Assembly: GCA_904501975.1 (NCBI GenBank)
Contig: CAJGCZ010000009.1
Coordinates: 1 to 59,341, forward strand
Reading direction: 5' to 3'
DNA: 59,341 bases
Source: an uncultured Akkermansia sp.
GTDB taxonomy: Bacteria; Verrucomicrobiota; Verrucomicrobiia; Verrucomicrobiales; Akkermansiaceae
Shown here: piece by piece, positions 16,164-25,306 of the stretch
Position numbering within the stretch: position 1 is the first letter of the stretch
How the letters are laid out: each line of letters opens with the position of its first letter
Position numbers and translations under genes: made by a program
The notes under the pieces: model-generated
The model's input: the letters and a program-made list of their open reading frames with translations, nothing else
Databases searched by the model: none
Told to the model about the DNA's origin: nothing

Positions 16164-16904
16164 TCAGGTATCCAGCCCATATCTGGCGGCAGATATAGCC
16201 ATGAACACGGCTGTCTCCACGCGCAAAATAATGGGGCCTAAGCCCGTAGGAATGAACCCGGCCGCTTCGCCTGCCACGTATTCCTCCGGAGAGAAATCGC
16301 CTTCCGGGCCAATGAGCAGCACGCAAGAACAGTGCCCGGCGGCACGCCCCTCTTCCATCACCTTCCGCAGCGGGCGGGCATGCGGCACAATGGCACACTG
16401 CACACGCAGCGCAGGCAAATCGGTGCGTTGCAGGAATTTTTGGTAGGATTGCGGTTCCTCCACTACCGGCAACGCATTCACGCCACACTGCTTGCAGGCC
16501 TCCAGCACCGTTCGGCGCCATTTATCCGCCTTATCCGCTGCCTCGGCAGCCTTAATACGCACAATGGTGCGCTCCGTCACCAAGGGAACAATGCGCGATA
16601 CCCCCAACTCCACCGCCTTTTGGACAATGAGGTCCATATTGCTACCTTTAGGCACAGCCAGCGCAAGAGTAATATCTGCCACCGGGGGCATGGGGGGCAG
16701 CATCTCTTGCACGCGCAAGCACATAGAGCTATTGCCGGAAGCAGCAGTCAGCACACAGCGCGCGGCATTCCCTGCACCGTCAAAAACCTCGCACACATCG
16801 CCCACGCGCAAGCGCATCACACGCAGGGCATGGCGAGCTTCATCGCCGGATATCTCCAGCACACCGGTATGAAACGGGGCTTGGGGTAAGTAACAACGGT
16901 GCAT
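16164..16904 (-). CDS. rsmE: 16S rRNA m3U1498 methyltransferase RsmE
   Basis: 246 residues, the normal length. The N-terminal PUA-like domain starts MHRCYLPQAPFHTG and has EARHALRVMRLRVGD (~22-36). The C-terminal SPOUT knot domain has ALAVPKGSNMDLIVQKAVELGV, TERTIVRIK, LIGPEGDFSPEE (~190-201) and LGPIILRVETA, the SAM-binding knot. It methylates N3 of U1498 in 16S rRNA. It lies downstream of dnaJ beyond a terminator, in an order (grpE-dnaJ-rsmE) also seen in other bacteria. Confidence 0.95.
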   Translation of the reverse strand: MHRCYLPQAPFHTGVLEISGDEARHALRVMRLRVGDVCEVFDGAGNAARCVLTAASGNSSMCLRVQEMLPPMPPVADITLALAVPKGSNMDLIVQKAVELGVSRIVPLVTERTIVRIKAAEAADKADKWRRTVLEACKQCGVNALPVVEEPQSYQKFLQRTDLPALRVQCAIVPHARPLRKVMEEGRAAGHCSCVLLIGPEGDFSPEEYVAGEAAGFIPTGLGPIILRVETAVFMAISAARYGLDT

Positions 16905-16919
16905 ACTACAAAAAATAAA

Positions 16920-16957
16920 GGGGTGGCTCGTAGGGAATACCTAAAACGAACCACCCC
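16920..16957 (-). terminator. Intrinsic terminator of grpE-dnaJ
   Basis: An 11-bp stem GGGGTGGCTCG / CGAACCACCCC with one internal mismatch and a 16-nt loop. On the minus strand it is followed within a few bases by ATTTTTTG, 7 nt beyond the dnaJ stop. Confidence 0.8.
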
Positions 16958-16964
16958 GGTCATA

Positions 16965-18098
16965 TTATTTCAAATATTTAGCTGCGCGAGCAGAAAAATC
17001 CTTCATATCCGGCGTGTTAGCCTCTGTCAGCAAATCTGTAAATGCCTCCAAAGCCTTACGCTGGGCAGAGTTCAGGCCCGTGGGGATTTCCACCTGCAAT
17101 TCTACAAGCAAATCACCCTTGCCGCTGCGCTGCGTGGAGGGCATACCCTTACCACGTACACGCTGCACCGTACCGGAAGCCGTACCGGCGGCCACCTTCA
17201 CCTTAGCGCCGCCCTCCAGCGTAGGCACGCTGATGGTACCGCCAAGGATGGCGTCCTTGAGGGACACGGGAATCGTGCAGTGCAAATCCATGCCCTCGCG
17301 GTGGAAAATATTGTGCGGAAGCACATCGATAAAGATGTACAAATCCCCCGTAGAGCCGCCATGCAAGCCGGCATCGCCCTTACCGGCCACACGCATTTTG
17401 GAGCCCGTATCAATACCGGCCGGGATACGAATGGTAACCTTTTCCTCCTTATTAACGCGACCCTCTCCATGGCACTTAGAGCACGGATTAGAAATCGTTT
17501 TACCCGCACCGCGGCAGGTGGGGCAGGTTGTTTGCTGCACAAAAATACTGCTTTGACGTGTTACAACACCGGAGCCGTGGCAGGTGGGGCAAGTCTTCAA
17601 CCCGCTCTGCCCATCGGCAGAACCGGTGGCACCGCAAGAATCGCAGGGCATCAAGCGCTCAATCTCAATCGTGCGCGTGCAGCCAACGGCGGCTTCCTCC
17701 AAGGTGACGTCGATATCATAACGCAAATCGGAGCCCGGTTGACGCGGGTCTGCCTGGCGACGCCCGCCGCCAAAGCCGGAGAACCCGCCCCCCATACCAC
17801 CAAAGAACTGGGCAAAGATGTCCATGGGGTCAAAGCCGGCACCGCCGGGACCACCCGGGCCACCCATACCGCCGCTCTTAAAGGCCTCGTGACCCATGCG
17901 GTCGTACGCAGCACGTTTATCAGCATCGCTCAGCACCTCATAAGCCTCGCCCACCTCCTTAAACTTCTCTTCCGCCTCCTTATTATCCGGATTGCGGTCG
18001 GGGTGGTACTTCATGGCCAACTTGCGGTAAGCCTTTTTAATGGTGGCGTCATCCGCATTGCGGTCTACGCCCAAAACATCGTAATAATTTGCAGACAT
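16965..18098 (-). CDS. dnaJ: Chaperone DnaJ (Hsp40)
   Basis: 377 residues, type I DnaJ with all domains. The J domain has HPD at 32-34, followed by a Gly/Phe-rich linker (GGMGGPGG, FFGGMGGGFSGFGG), four CxxCxGxG zinc repeats (CDSCGATG, CPTCHGSG, CPTCRGAG, CSKCHGEG) and C-terminal substrate-binding domains. It stimulates DnaK ATPase and delivers unfolded clients. The ATG is 32 bp after grpE with no Shine-Dalgarno. dnaK is not in the window. A long antisense open frame covers it but is a codon-bias shadow. Confidence 0.97.
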   Translation of the reverse strand: MSANYYDVLGVDRNADDATIKKAYRKLAMKYHPDRNPDNKEAEEKFKEVGEAYEVLSDADKRAAYDRMGHEAFKSGGMGGPGGPGGAGFDPMDIFAQFFGGMGGGFSGFGGGRRQADPRQPGSDLRYDIDVTLEEAAVGCTRTIEIERLMPCDSCGATGSADGQSGLKTCPTCHGSGVVTRQSSIFVQQTTCPTCRGAGKTISNPCSKCHGEGRVNKEEKVTIRIPAGIDTGSKMRVAGKGDAGLHGGSTGDLYIFIDVLPHNIFHREGMDLHCTIPVSLKDAILGGTISVPTLEGGAKVKVAAGTASGTVQRVRGKGMPSTQRSGKGDLLVELQVEIPTGLNSAQRKALEAFTDLLTEANTPDMKDFSARAAKYLK

Positions 18099-18130
18099 GG
18101 TGCAGAAACAGCAAATTCAGTGAATCTCAA

Positions 18131-18727
18131 TCAGTCCTGGGCAGGCTCCTCCTTAGGAGCAGCAACAATCACATTGGCAGGGCGCAGCAAACGGCCTTTC
18201 AGGTTGTAACCACGGCGCAAAATGCGGGTAATGGTACCCTCGGGGGCATCAGAGGGCTCGCTCTGAATAGCCTCGTGAATATTGTGGTCGAACTCCTGCC
18301 CCACCTCAGTAGGAATAGCCTCTACCCCCTGAGAAGCAAGGAAATCCTGCAATTGTTTTTGCACCATGCTCATACCGATGTAAATCATGGACGACGTATC
18401 TTGCCCGGCCATCATCATGCCCATTTCAAAGTTATCAATCACGGGCAGCAGCTCCTCCAGCAAGCCACGATTGGCATAGCGGCAAAACTCCTCGCGCTCT
18501 TTCACGCAGCGCTTGCGGTAATTATCATACTCTGCGGCCGTGCGCATGGCCAGTTCGCGCCACTTAGTCAATTCATCTGTAGCGCTTTCAGCTTCAGCAG
18601 GATCCGATTCATCCACAGCCTCATTATATTCCTGCCGGGGCTGTTCAGGCTCCTCGCAGCAGCAATCCTCTGCGCAGCAAGCGTCTTTTTCTTTATCAGT
18701 ATCCGTCGTATTCATATCTTTGTTCAT
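18131..18727 (-). CDS. grpE: Nucleotide exchange factor GrpE with a Cys-rich N-terminus
   Basis: About 198 residues from the ATG at 18727. The core has the GrpE pattern: a long coiled coil (WRELAMRTAAEYDNYRKRCV...), LLPVIDNFEMGM (~97-108), VQKQLQDFLASQGVEAI, and the C-terminal beta-wing with GTITRILRRGYNLKGRLLRPA. It releases ADP from DnaK. The disordered acidic N-terminus is odd: it carries five cysteines in eight residues (CCAEDCCC, about 17-24). The start is chosen because a consensus promoter puts the transcription start at or within a base or so of this ATG; an ATG 12 bp further in is also possible. Confidence 0.93.
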   Translation of the reverse strand: MNKDMNTTDTDKEKDACCAEDCCCEEPEQPRQEYNEAVDESDPAEAESATDELTKWRELAMRTAAEYDNYRKRCVKEREEFCRYANRGLLEELLPVIDNFEMGMMMAGQDTSSMIYIGMSMVQKQLQDFLASQGVEAIPTEVGQEFDHNIHEAIQSEPSDAPEGTITRILRRGYNLKGRLLRPANVIVAAPKEEPAQD

Positions 18728-18733
18728 GGGGTC

Positions 18734-18761
18734 ATTATACACCTTGCGCGCGCGTTGTCAA
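18734..18761 (-). promoter_or_regulatory. grpE-dnaJ promoter, near-leaderless
   Basis: Perfect TTGACA (18756-18761), 16 bp, perfect TATAAT (18734-18739) on the minus strand, then 6 nt to the ATG at 18727. No CIRCE element is visible. A GC-rich alternating CGCG stretch fills the spacer. Confidence 0.78.
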
Positions 18762-18806
18762 CGCCCGCGCAAGTCATGAAAAAACAATTTGAAGGCATCA
18801 AAAAAC

Positions 18807-20804
18807 TTAATTCTGAGAAGAATCCGTATGATTCCTCATTGCTTCCCCGGTGCATAAAATAGGTTTCCAATCCATATAATGCTCCTTAGCGTACTCGATA
18901 GCCCCAATGGTCGAGATATGGTCATTATCAGCCATCCATGCAATATTTCGTGCAAAAGCATAGAAGCCTTCGTTCTTTAAAAGAGCCTCATGGATGGGCA
19001 GTATACTACAAAGACCCTTATTTTGGATTTGATTTAAAGCTCTCAGAATGTTACCATTCTTTTGATAATACTGTTCTTTAGTGCACGTCAACAAAGGTTT
19101 ATCGATTTCGCTCCCCAAATATAATTTTCTTCTCAAATACGGAACCGCAGCAACACCTACATTAGGAACCTCCGTCATAATGACTACCTTTTTACCCACT
19201 TGCGTCAGTTTTCTACAAAACTCCTCCAACGCTATTGTATTGTCTATAAAAATATTATCACGAGCAGCTAATGAACCATCATACAGGAGAGGCATCGATT
19301 GATCATCATTTGTAGAACACAAACGAATAGCCCAGCGCTGCACCAAAACGACATGAGAAATTTCCTGATGTTTCTCTAACCAATCTAAGAGCGAGCTCAT
19401 GTGATTACCATCGAAGCGGAAACCTATTCTGGCACACATTCGCCCATAAAAGGGAGTAACGTATGTGGGGAAATAATATCCACGTACATTTAAGTGCTTA
19501 GCAATTTGAGCCATTCCCGGAACAAAAGCACTAGCGTGACTATCACCTAACATAATAAAGGAGGGAATCTGATTCGCATCTCCTAACGAAACCACCGTTT
19601 TTTCCTTTTTGGGAGCCATGGCAGACGAATTCCAACTACGCAATGCGGGATAATCCTCACAAAACTCATCAGAAACATATAAAGCTTCTATTTCAAAAGA
19701 TTTTGCAAGGTTAGAATGCAACTGATTTTTCAAACCATCTGTCCAAATTACCACAACACACAGTACCATAGCCGCTACCCAACATGAGATAATGGCCCAT
19801 AACCTCCATTTTCTAATCTCAACTAAATAGTAGGCTATTATTCCCACAATAAGGCACACCAAAAACAACAAAATATTATCCCACGTGGTAATATGTTCGC
19901 ACGTGTAATTCCTATACACGATAATCGGCCAGTGCCATAAATAGATAGAAAAAGAATACTTGCCCAAAAAGCGGAATATACGATTATCCCATAATTTACC
20001 TGCAACACCTTGAGCTGTTACCCACAATAAAAGCAACGCACTAACAAAAACAATTTCAAAATGCTTTTGATGCACAAAACAACAATATACAATAACAAAG
20101 AAAGCAAGTAATTGAATAACCGAGCTTATTTTTTTCCATCGGAATAAGGGCAAGAGCAAAACAACAGCACCGGCAACAATCTCAAACATTCTGTTCCAAG
20201 TCCAATAATATAATGGTTTTAAGGCTTCATGTTGAGTCTGAAACAATGGCAACAGCATTCTATAATAAAGCACTATACCTAAAGAACATGCACCTAAGCC
20301 CAATATAGCAAGCCACTTCACTCTGATAGAAAATCGCTTGAGCAAAAATACCACAAAAGCAAAGATGCAATATATTTGTATTGTTACAGATAAATACCAA
20401 GTATGCAAAAAGGGATTCTTTTCTGATGCCGCAGCAAAATAACCTTGGTTCAGCTGATCCAAATACACATTGGAATAACCGCAAATAGCACTTTTAGCAG
20501 TCATAGCAGCATCCAAGAGCTCAGCATAAGGAAAGAAAAACAATCCTGCAACCATCATGGTTAACACCATAACCAACAAGGGAGGGAAAATGCGTAATAC
20601 TTTTTTATTAACAAATTCCTTAATGGAAAACGACTTTCCCTCATCCTTCAGAATACTTAATACCAGCAAATAACCACTAATCAGAAGGAATACATCTACA
20701 CCAAAATATCCATTCGGACATACCTTGGGTACAAGGTGGTACAAAAGAACCAATAAAATGGCAAGTCCTCGCAATGCTTCAATGTGCGTAAAATGCTTTT
20801 TCAT
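18807..20804 (-). CDS. OafA/YrhL-type acyltransferase with C-terminal SGNH domain
   Basis: 665 residues from the ATG at 20804. The N-terminal half is an AT3 membrane domain: HIEALRGLAILLVLLYHLVP with the R-x-x-x and H motifs, GYFGVDVFLLISGYLL, and FSIYLWHWPIIVYRNY. The C-terminal third is an SGNH hydrolase fold: FIMLGDSHAS (GDSH nucleophile block) and ADNDHIST carrying the D-x-x-H pair. Such fusions O-acetylate lipopolysaccharide, peptidoglycan-linked glycans or exported polysaccharides. The gene is more AT-rich than its neighbours grpE and mnmG, suggesting acquisition. It is divergent from the hydrolase gene at 20995. The longer frame upstream of 20804 has no family similarity. Confidence 0.88.
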   Translation of the reverse strand: MKKHFTHIEALRGLAILLVLLYHLVPKVCPNGYFGVDVFLLISGYLLVLSILKDEGKSFSIKEFVNKKVLRIFPPLLVMVLTMMVAGLFFFPYAELLDAAMTAKSAICGYSNVYLDQLNQGYFAAASEKNPFLHTWYLSVTIQIYCIFAFVVFLLKRFSIRVKWLAILGLGACSLGIVLYYRMLLPLFQTQHEALKPLYYWTWNRMFEIVAGAVVLLLPLFRWKKISSVIQLLAFFVIVYCCFVHQKHFEIVFVSALLLLWVTAQGVAGKLWDNRIFRFLGKYSFSIYLWHWPIIVYRNYTCEHITTWDNILLFLVCLIVGIIAYYLVEIRKWRLWAIISCWVAAMVLCVVVIWTDGLKNQLHSNLAKSFEIEALYVSDEFCEDYPALRSWNSSAMAPKKEKTVVSLGDANQIPSFIMLGDSHASAFVPGMAQIAKHLNVRGYYFPTYVTPFYGRMCARIGFRFDGNHMSSLLDWLEKHQEISHVVLVQRWAIRLCSTNDDQSMPLLYDGSLAARDNIFIDNTIALEEFCRKLTQVGKKVVIMTEVPNVGVAAVPYLRRKLYLGSEIDKPLLTCTKEQYYQKNGNILRALNQIQNKGLCSILPIHEALLKNEGFYAFARNIAWMADNDHISTIGAIEYAKEHYMDWKPILCTGEAMRNHTDSSQN

Positions 20805-20932
20805 GCGCCTATGGTAAAAAAATCCTCCTATGACTATCTTCCTATAAAACGTGTCGTTTCTTTTAACACAGGCACCAACAACTGTCAATTCTATTAAGCG
20901 AAATCCAAGCATCCAAAGCGATAAAGAATCAA

Positions 20933-20962
20933 TTGACAATCCTCCTCTAGTTATGCTATATC
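20933..20962 (+). promoter_or_regulatory. Promoter of the alpha/beta hydrolase gene
   Basis: TTGACA (20933-20938), 18 bp, TATATC (20957-20962), giving a leader of about 25 nt before the ATG at 20995, with no Shine-Dalgarno. Confidence 0.55.
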
Positions 20963-20994
20963 CATCTGAGAGCAACAATGTCTTTAGTAGTAAA

Positions 20995-21777
20995 ATGAAA
21001 AAACACCTTATCATTTCTATTTTAATTATAGCTATACTGTGTATGGTTGGCTGGGTCTTCATTCCGCATCGTTCTTTATTGGCGCAACGTTCCGGCGTTT
21101 CAGACAAGCATTACAACCGTGAATACCTTAAGCACTATGTTCAATTCACAACCTCAGACAACGAAACACTAACCGGATGGTTTTTCAACAGAGGTGAAGG
21201 CAAAGAAATTGTTATTTGTTTTGCCGGTAATTCATGCAACGCAGGCATGTTTATTCCATTTGCAATTAAAGACCCTAATCGGTCCTATCTTATGTTTAAT
21301 TACCGCGGATACGGTAACAGCACCGGAAGATTGGAGGAAAACAACATGATTGTGGATGCCTGTGAAATTATCAAAACGTATGCCCCGAAAAGCGGGGAAG
21401 CAGGAGTCTCTCTTTTAGGATTCAGCTTAGGCACAGGAGTAGCTGTTCAAGCAGCTGCAAAAATAAGAAATTTAAATAGAATTGTTTTAGTTTGCCCATT
21501 TGATAGCATGGCCAGCATTTGTAACCTAACCGGCCTAAAAAAGTACATTGTCAAAGACCATTTTGACTCCCTTGCAGTAGCACCTTTGATACAATGCCCG
21601 GTATACATTGTCTACGGCACAGAAGACACAATAGTCCCCCCAAAAAACACCTATAGATTAATTAACGCATTGAAAAAGCAACCTCGCATTACTTCTATGA
21701 AAGCGGGGCATACCTCTGCCGTTGATTTACCGGAAAATCAGCTAATCATTTTAGAAAGCGTAAAAGCACCTCAGTAA
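20995..21777 (+). CDS. Membrane-anchored alpha/beta hydrolase
   Basis: 260 residues from the ATG at 20995. A single N-terminal hydrophobic segment (about 5-20) is an anchor or uncleaved signal. The core has the ABHD13/YfhR-like layout: VQFTTSDNETLTGWF, FAGNS (oxyanion region), FNYRGYGNS, LLGFSLGTG with Ser nucleophile, VYGTEDTIVP with the Asp, and AGHTSAV with the His. All three catalytic residues are therefore present. It should be an esterase, thioesterase or peptidase acting at the membrane; the substrate is unknown. It shares a divergent promoter region with the OafA-like gene and converges on mnmG with an 8-bp gap. Confidence 0.83.
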   Translation: MKKHLIISILIIAILCMVGWVFIPHRSLLAQRSGVSDKHYNREYLKHYVQFTTSDNETLTGWFFNRGEGKEIVICFAGNSCNAGMFIPFAIKDPNRSYLMFNYRGYGNSTGRLEENNMIVDACEIIKTYAPKSGEAGVSLLGFSLGTGVAVQAAAKIRNLNRIVLVCPFDSMASICNLTGLKKYIVKDHFDSLAVAPLIQCPVYIVYGTEDTIVPPKNTYRLINALKKQPRITSMKAGHTSAVDLPENQLIILESVKAPQ

Positions 21778-21785
21778 CCCGCCAC

Positions 21786-23633
21786 TCACTTTTTCAGCCA
21801 CACGAGGAGGAGGGCGATATCTGCCGGGGTGATGCCGGGAATGCGAGCAGCTTGGCCGATGGTGGTGGGGCGCACGCGATTGAAACGCTGGCGGGCTTCC
21901 GTTTTCATGGAAGGCACGGCATCGTAATCAAAATCGGCAGGAATACGCTTATCTTCCTGGCGCTGAATACGCTGCGCCTCCATACGCATGCGGTTGATAT
22001 GAGCGGCAAAAATCACCTCTACCGACACCGGCTCCCACACATCCGGCGGTAGCAACTTCAGTGTATCTTCCGGCAGATTGTGCCAATCATTCTCAGGGCG
22101 GCGCAGCCACAAATTAAGAGCAATACCCTCCACCTTCACGCGGTGCGTAAGCTCAATACCATCCTGAATAGCCTGTAAACGGGCAGAAGCGGCAGCACCG
22201 CGCTCCTCATCCAGCAAGCCAATGCGCGCTGCCAAGGGCGAAAGGCGCAAATCCGCATTATCCTGGCGCAGCAACAGGCGCATTTCTGCACGGCTGGTGA
22301 ACATACGGTACGGCTCATCCGTGCCGCGCGTAATGAGGTCGTCAATCATGACACCAATGTAAGCCTCGTCGCGGCGCAAAATCAAGGGCTCATCACCACG
22401 CAAAGCCAGCATCGCATTAGCTCCGGCCATCAAGCCCTGCCCTGCCGCCTCTTCGTAACCACTGGTACCATTAATTTGCCCGGCAAAGTAGAGCCCGCGC
22501 ACGCGCTTTGTTTCCAGCGTAGGCAACAGCTCCGTCGGCGGCACAAAATCATACTCCACAGCATAGCCGGGGCGAATCAGCTCCGCCTTTTCCAACCCGG
22601 GAATACTGTGCACAATCTGCTCCTGCACAAAGAAGGGCAAACTGGAAGAAAGGCCATTCAGGTAAAACTCATCCGTGCTTCTACCCTCCGGCTCAATAAA
22701 AATCTGGTGGCGATCTTTATCCGCAAATCGCACCACCTTATCTTCAATGCTGGGGCAATAGCGCGGGCCGGTGCCTTCAATAACACCACCAAAGAGCGGG
22801 CTATGCTGCAAATTATCGCGAATAATATCGTGCGTGCCCTCATGCGTGTAGGTAGTAGCGCAGGGTAACTGCTGCAATTCAAAATCAGCATCTGCAAAGT
22901 AATTCAGCGTGCAATGCGGCTCCGTCTCGCGGCTCAACACTCGGGTGGATATATTACTGAACAGCGGAGGCGGCTCATCCCCCGGCTGCATGGTCAGAGA
23001 TGAAAAATCAATCGAGCTGCCCTTAATGCGCGGCGAAGTACCCGTCTTGAAACGCTGCAGCGGGAACCCCAGCTTAGCCAAGCTATCGGAGATAGAGCTC
23101 GTGGCCCCGCCCAAGCGCCCGCCGGGAATGTGGTCCATACCCACATGCAGCAAGCCCTTCATAAAAGTACCACTACACAGCACCACAGATTTTGCAGCAA
23201 TGCGTTGCCCCCATGTAGTCACCACACCAACCACACGGCCATCCTGCACTGCAATTTCAGACACATCAGCCTGCACCAGCTGCACCCCCGGCGCCGTCTC
23301 CATCACCCACTTCATGCGGGCACGGTAGGCCAATTTATCGCACTGGGCACGCGGAGCACGCACGCTGGGCCCCTTGGAGGCATTGAGCATGCGAAACTGA
23401 ATAGCAGTGGCATCGGTATTCAAGCCCATGGCACCGCCCAAGGCATCAATCTCGCGGACAATGTGCCCCTTTGCCAACCCGCCAATGGCAGGGTTGCAAC
23501 TCATTTGGCCAATGGTATCCAAATCATGCGTTACAAAGGCAACAGAGCCCCCTAAGCGAGCCGCTGCCAATGCAGCCTCCACGCCGGCATGCCCGCCACC
23601 AATCACCAACACATCATACTCATTTACAGCCAT
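21786..23633 (-). CDS. mnmG: tRNA uridine-34 modification enzyme MnmG (GidA)
   Basis: 615 residues. The FAD-binding start VLVIGGGHAGVEAALAAARLG (~9-29), SCNPAIGGLAKGH, MLNASKGPSVRAPRAQCDK, GTSPRIKG, and FAGQINGTSGYEEAAGQG are MnmG hallmarks; the C-terminal helical domain that binds tRNA and MnmE is complete. With MnmE it makes cmnm5U34 in tRNAs. A GATAAT box sits about 12 nt upstream of the ATG. In many bacteria mnmG lies near the origin of replication; here it is about 29 kb from the DnaA-box cluster noted at 52.2 kb. Confidence 0.97.
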   Translation of the reverse strand: MAVNEYDVLVIGGGHAGVEAALAAARLGGSVAFVTHDLDTIGQMSCNPAIGGLAKGHIVREIDALGGAMGLNTDATAIQFRMLNASKGPSVRAPRAQCDKLAYRARMKWVMETAPGVQLVQADVSEIAVQDGRVVGVVTTWGQRIAAKSVVLCSGTFMKGLLHVGMDHIPGGRLGGATSSISDSLAKLGFPLQRFKTGTSPRIKGSSIDFSSLTMQPGDEPPPLFSNISTRVLSRETEPHCTLNYFADADFELQQLPCATTYTHEGTHDIIRDNLQHSPLFGGVIEGTGPRYCPSIEDKVVRFADKDRHQIFIEPEGRSTDEFYLNGLSSSLPFFVQEQIVHSIPGLEKAELIRPGYAVEYDFVPPTELLPTLETKRVRGLYFAGQINGTSGYEEAAGQGLMAGANAMLALRGDEPLILRRDEAYIGVMIDDLITRGTDEPYRMFTSRAEMRLLLRQDNADLRLSPLAARIGLLDEERGAAASARLQAIQDGIELTHRVKVEGIALNLWLRRPENDWHNLPEDTLKLLPPDVWEPVSVEVIFAAHINRMRMEAQRIQRQEDKRIPADFDYDAVPSMKTEARQRFNRVRPTTIGQAARIPGITPADIALLLVWLKK

Positions 23634-23745
23634 AGAGAAAAGGTATTATCACATTATTCCTCGGCCACGCCACCCACAGCGCAGCAGTACCCGGCCCTCG
23701 CCTACCAGCGAAACAACCAAGGTAGGCGGGAGCAGGGTAAAATCA

Positions 23746-25158
23746 TTAATAGCGGTAGGCATCCGTTTTGTACGGACCCTCTACCTGCACGCCGATGTAA
23801 TCGGCCTGCTTTTGAGAAAGCGTAGTCAAATGCACACCCAACTTAGTAAGGTGCAAGCGGGCCACCTCCTCGTCCAACACCTTCGGCAGCACCTCTACCG
23901 TATTGGCACGAGAATCGCGCTCCTGCCAGAGAGCAATCTGGGCAAGCACCTGATTGGTGAAGCTATTGCTCATCACGAATGAAGCATGCCCCGTAGCGCA
24001 ACCCAAGTTGACCAAGCGGCCCTCTGCCAGCAAGTACAGGCTATGACCATCCGGGAAGGTATACTTATCCACCTGCGGCTTAATGTTGGTGCGCACAATA
24101 CCCTCGCGAGCCTGCAAACGAGCCACCTGAATCTCATTATCAAAGTGACCAATGTTGCACACAATCGCCTGATCCTTCATTTGCTCCATGTGCTCCAGGG
24201 TAATGATATCGCAGTTACCCGTAGTTGTCACATAAATATCGGCTTGGCCAAGAGTATCTTCCACCGTCAGCACGCGGTAGCCTTCCATAGCAGCCTGCAA
24301 AGCGCAAATGGGATCAATCTCGGTCACAATCACCTGGGCGCCCAAACCACGTAACGCTTGAGCACAGCCCTTACCCACATCGCCATAGCCACAAATGACG
24401 GCAACCTTACCGGCAATCATCACATCCGTAGCGCGCTTAATACCGTCTGTCAAACTCTCACGGCAGCCATACAAATTATCAAACTTGCTCTTGGTAACAG
24501 AGTCATTCACATTGATAGCCGGGAACAGCAAGCGGCCGTCGCGAGCCATCTGGTACAGGCGGTGAACACCCGTAGTCGTTTCCTCGGAAACACCCTTAAT
24601 CTCGGGCATCCAACGATGGAACACACCGGGCTGCTCTGCAGCAATGCGCTTCAACAAAGCCTTAATGACGGCCTCTTCCTCGCTCTCGGAGGGGGTATTG
24701 ACCCAGCCATCGCCGTTCTCCATCTCGTAGCCCTTATGCAGCAACAAGGTAGCATCACCACCATCGTCCACAATCAGCTGCGGCCCCTGCCCGTCGCGGT
24801 GGCTCAGCGCGCGCCATGTGCAATCCCAGTAATCCTCCAAGGTCTCACCCTTCCAGGCAAACACCGGCACCCCGGCCTCAGCAATAGCAGCGGCAGCGTG
24901 GTCTTGAGTCGAGAAAATATTGCAGGAAGCCCAGCGCACATCAGCGCCCAAGGCCACCAATGTTTCAATCAGCACCGCGGTCTGAATCGTCATGTGCAAC
25001 GAGCCGGTAATACGCACCCCGGCCAACGGCTGCTTAGGGCCATATTTTTCACGGCAGGCCATCAGGCCCGGCATCTCATACTCAGACACCTCAATCTCTT
25101 TGCGCCCCCAATCGGCAAGCGTAATATCTGCTACCTTATAATTTGCTGTTTCATTCAT
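23746..25158 (-). CDS. ahcY: Adenosylhomocysteinase
   Basis: 470 residues. The protein shows YKVADITLADWGRKEI at the start, the substrate segment GSLHMTIQTAVLIETL, SCNIFSTQDHAAAAI, the NAD-binding loop CGYGDVGKGCAQALRGLGA, and the C-terminal dimer tail ending in DAYRY, where conserved Lys and Tyr contact the partner's NAD. It hydrolyses S-adenosylhomocysteine to adenosine and homocysteine. The promoter leaves almost no 5' leader, so an upstream SAH riboswitch of the kind found before ahcY elsewhere is excluded here. Confidence 0.97.
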   Translation of the reverse strand: MNETANYKVADITLADWGRKEIEVSEYEMPGLMACREKYGPKQPLAGVRITGSLHMTIQTAVLIETLVALGADVRWASCNIFSTQDHAAAAIAEAGVPVFAWKGETLEDYWDCTWRALSHRDGQGPQLIVDDGGDATLLLHKGYEMENGDGWVNTPSESEEEAVIKALLKRIAAEQPGVFHRWMPEIKGVSEETTTGVHRLYQMARDGRLLFPAINVNDSVTKSKFDNLYGCRESLTDGIKRATDVMIAGKVAVICGYGDVGKGCAQALRGLGAQVIVTEIDPICALQAAMEGYRVLTVEDTLGQADIYVTTTGNCDIITLEHMEQMKDQAIVCNIGHFDNEIQVARLQAREGIVRTNIKPQVDKYTFPDGHSLYLLAEGRLVNLGCATGHASFVMSNSFTNQVLAQIALWQERDSRANTVEVLPKVLDEEVARLHLTKLGVHLTTLSQKQADYIGVQVEGPYKTDAYRY

Positions 25159-25167
25159 GCCGCGGCT

Positions 25168-25196
25168 ATTGTACCCTGTTTAATGTCTTGCGTCAA
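25168..25196 (-). promoter_or_regulatory. ahcY promoter, near-leaderless
   Basis: TTGACG (25191-25196), 17 bp, TACAAT (25168-25173) on the minus strand; 9 nt to the ATG at 25158. Confidence 0.75.
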
Positions 25197-25306
25197 CACC
25201 AAATCCTGTATCGCCCACCACCGGCAGCAAAGAGCCCATTCCCCCGCTCGCCCCCAAACGGCAGCGCGAAGGAATGAGCATCTTATACAATCCTAAACCT
25301 TTAACC

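Noticed and set aside
16899..18209. Long plus-strand open frame opposite dnaJ
   Set aside because: dnaJ has all family domains on the minus strand; the antisense product is low-complexity (His/Thr/Ala-rich) without motifs.
23699..23728. Hairpin CGCCTACC/GGTAGGCG as ahcY terminator
   Set aside because: The stem is only 8 bp and no T-run follows in either direction, so I did not list it as a terminator.
25159..25200. SAH or SAM riboswitch upstream of ahcY
   Set aside because: The promoter leaves at most a few bases before the ATG, so no aptamer fits.
24358..25296. Plus-strand 312-codon open frame opposite ahcY
   Set aside because: AhcY is complete on the minus strand; no motifs are present in the antisense product.
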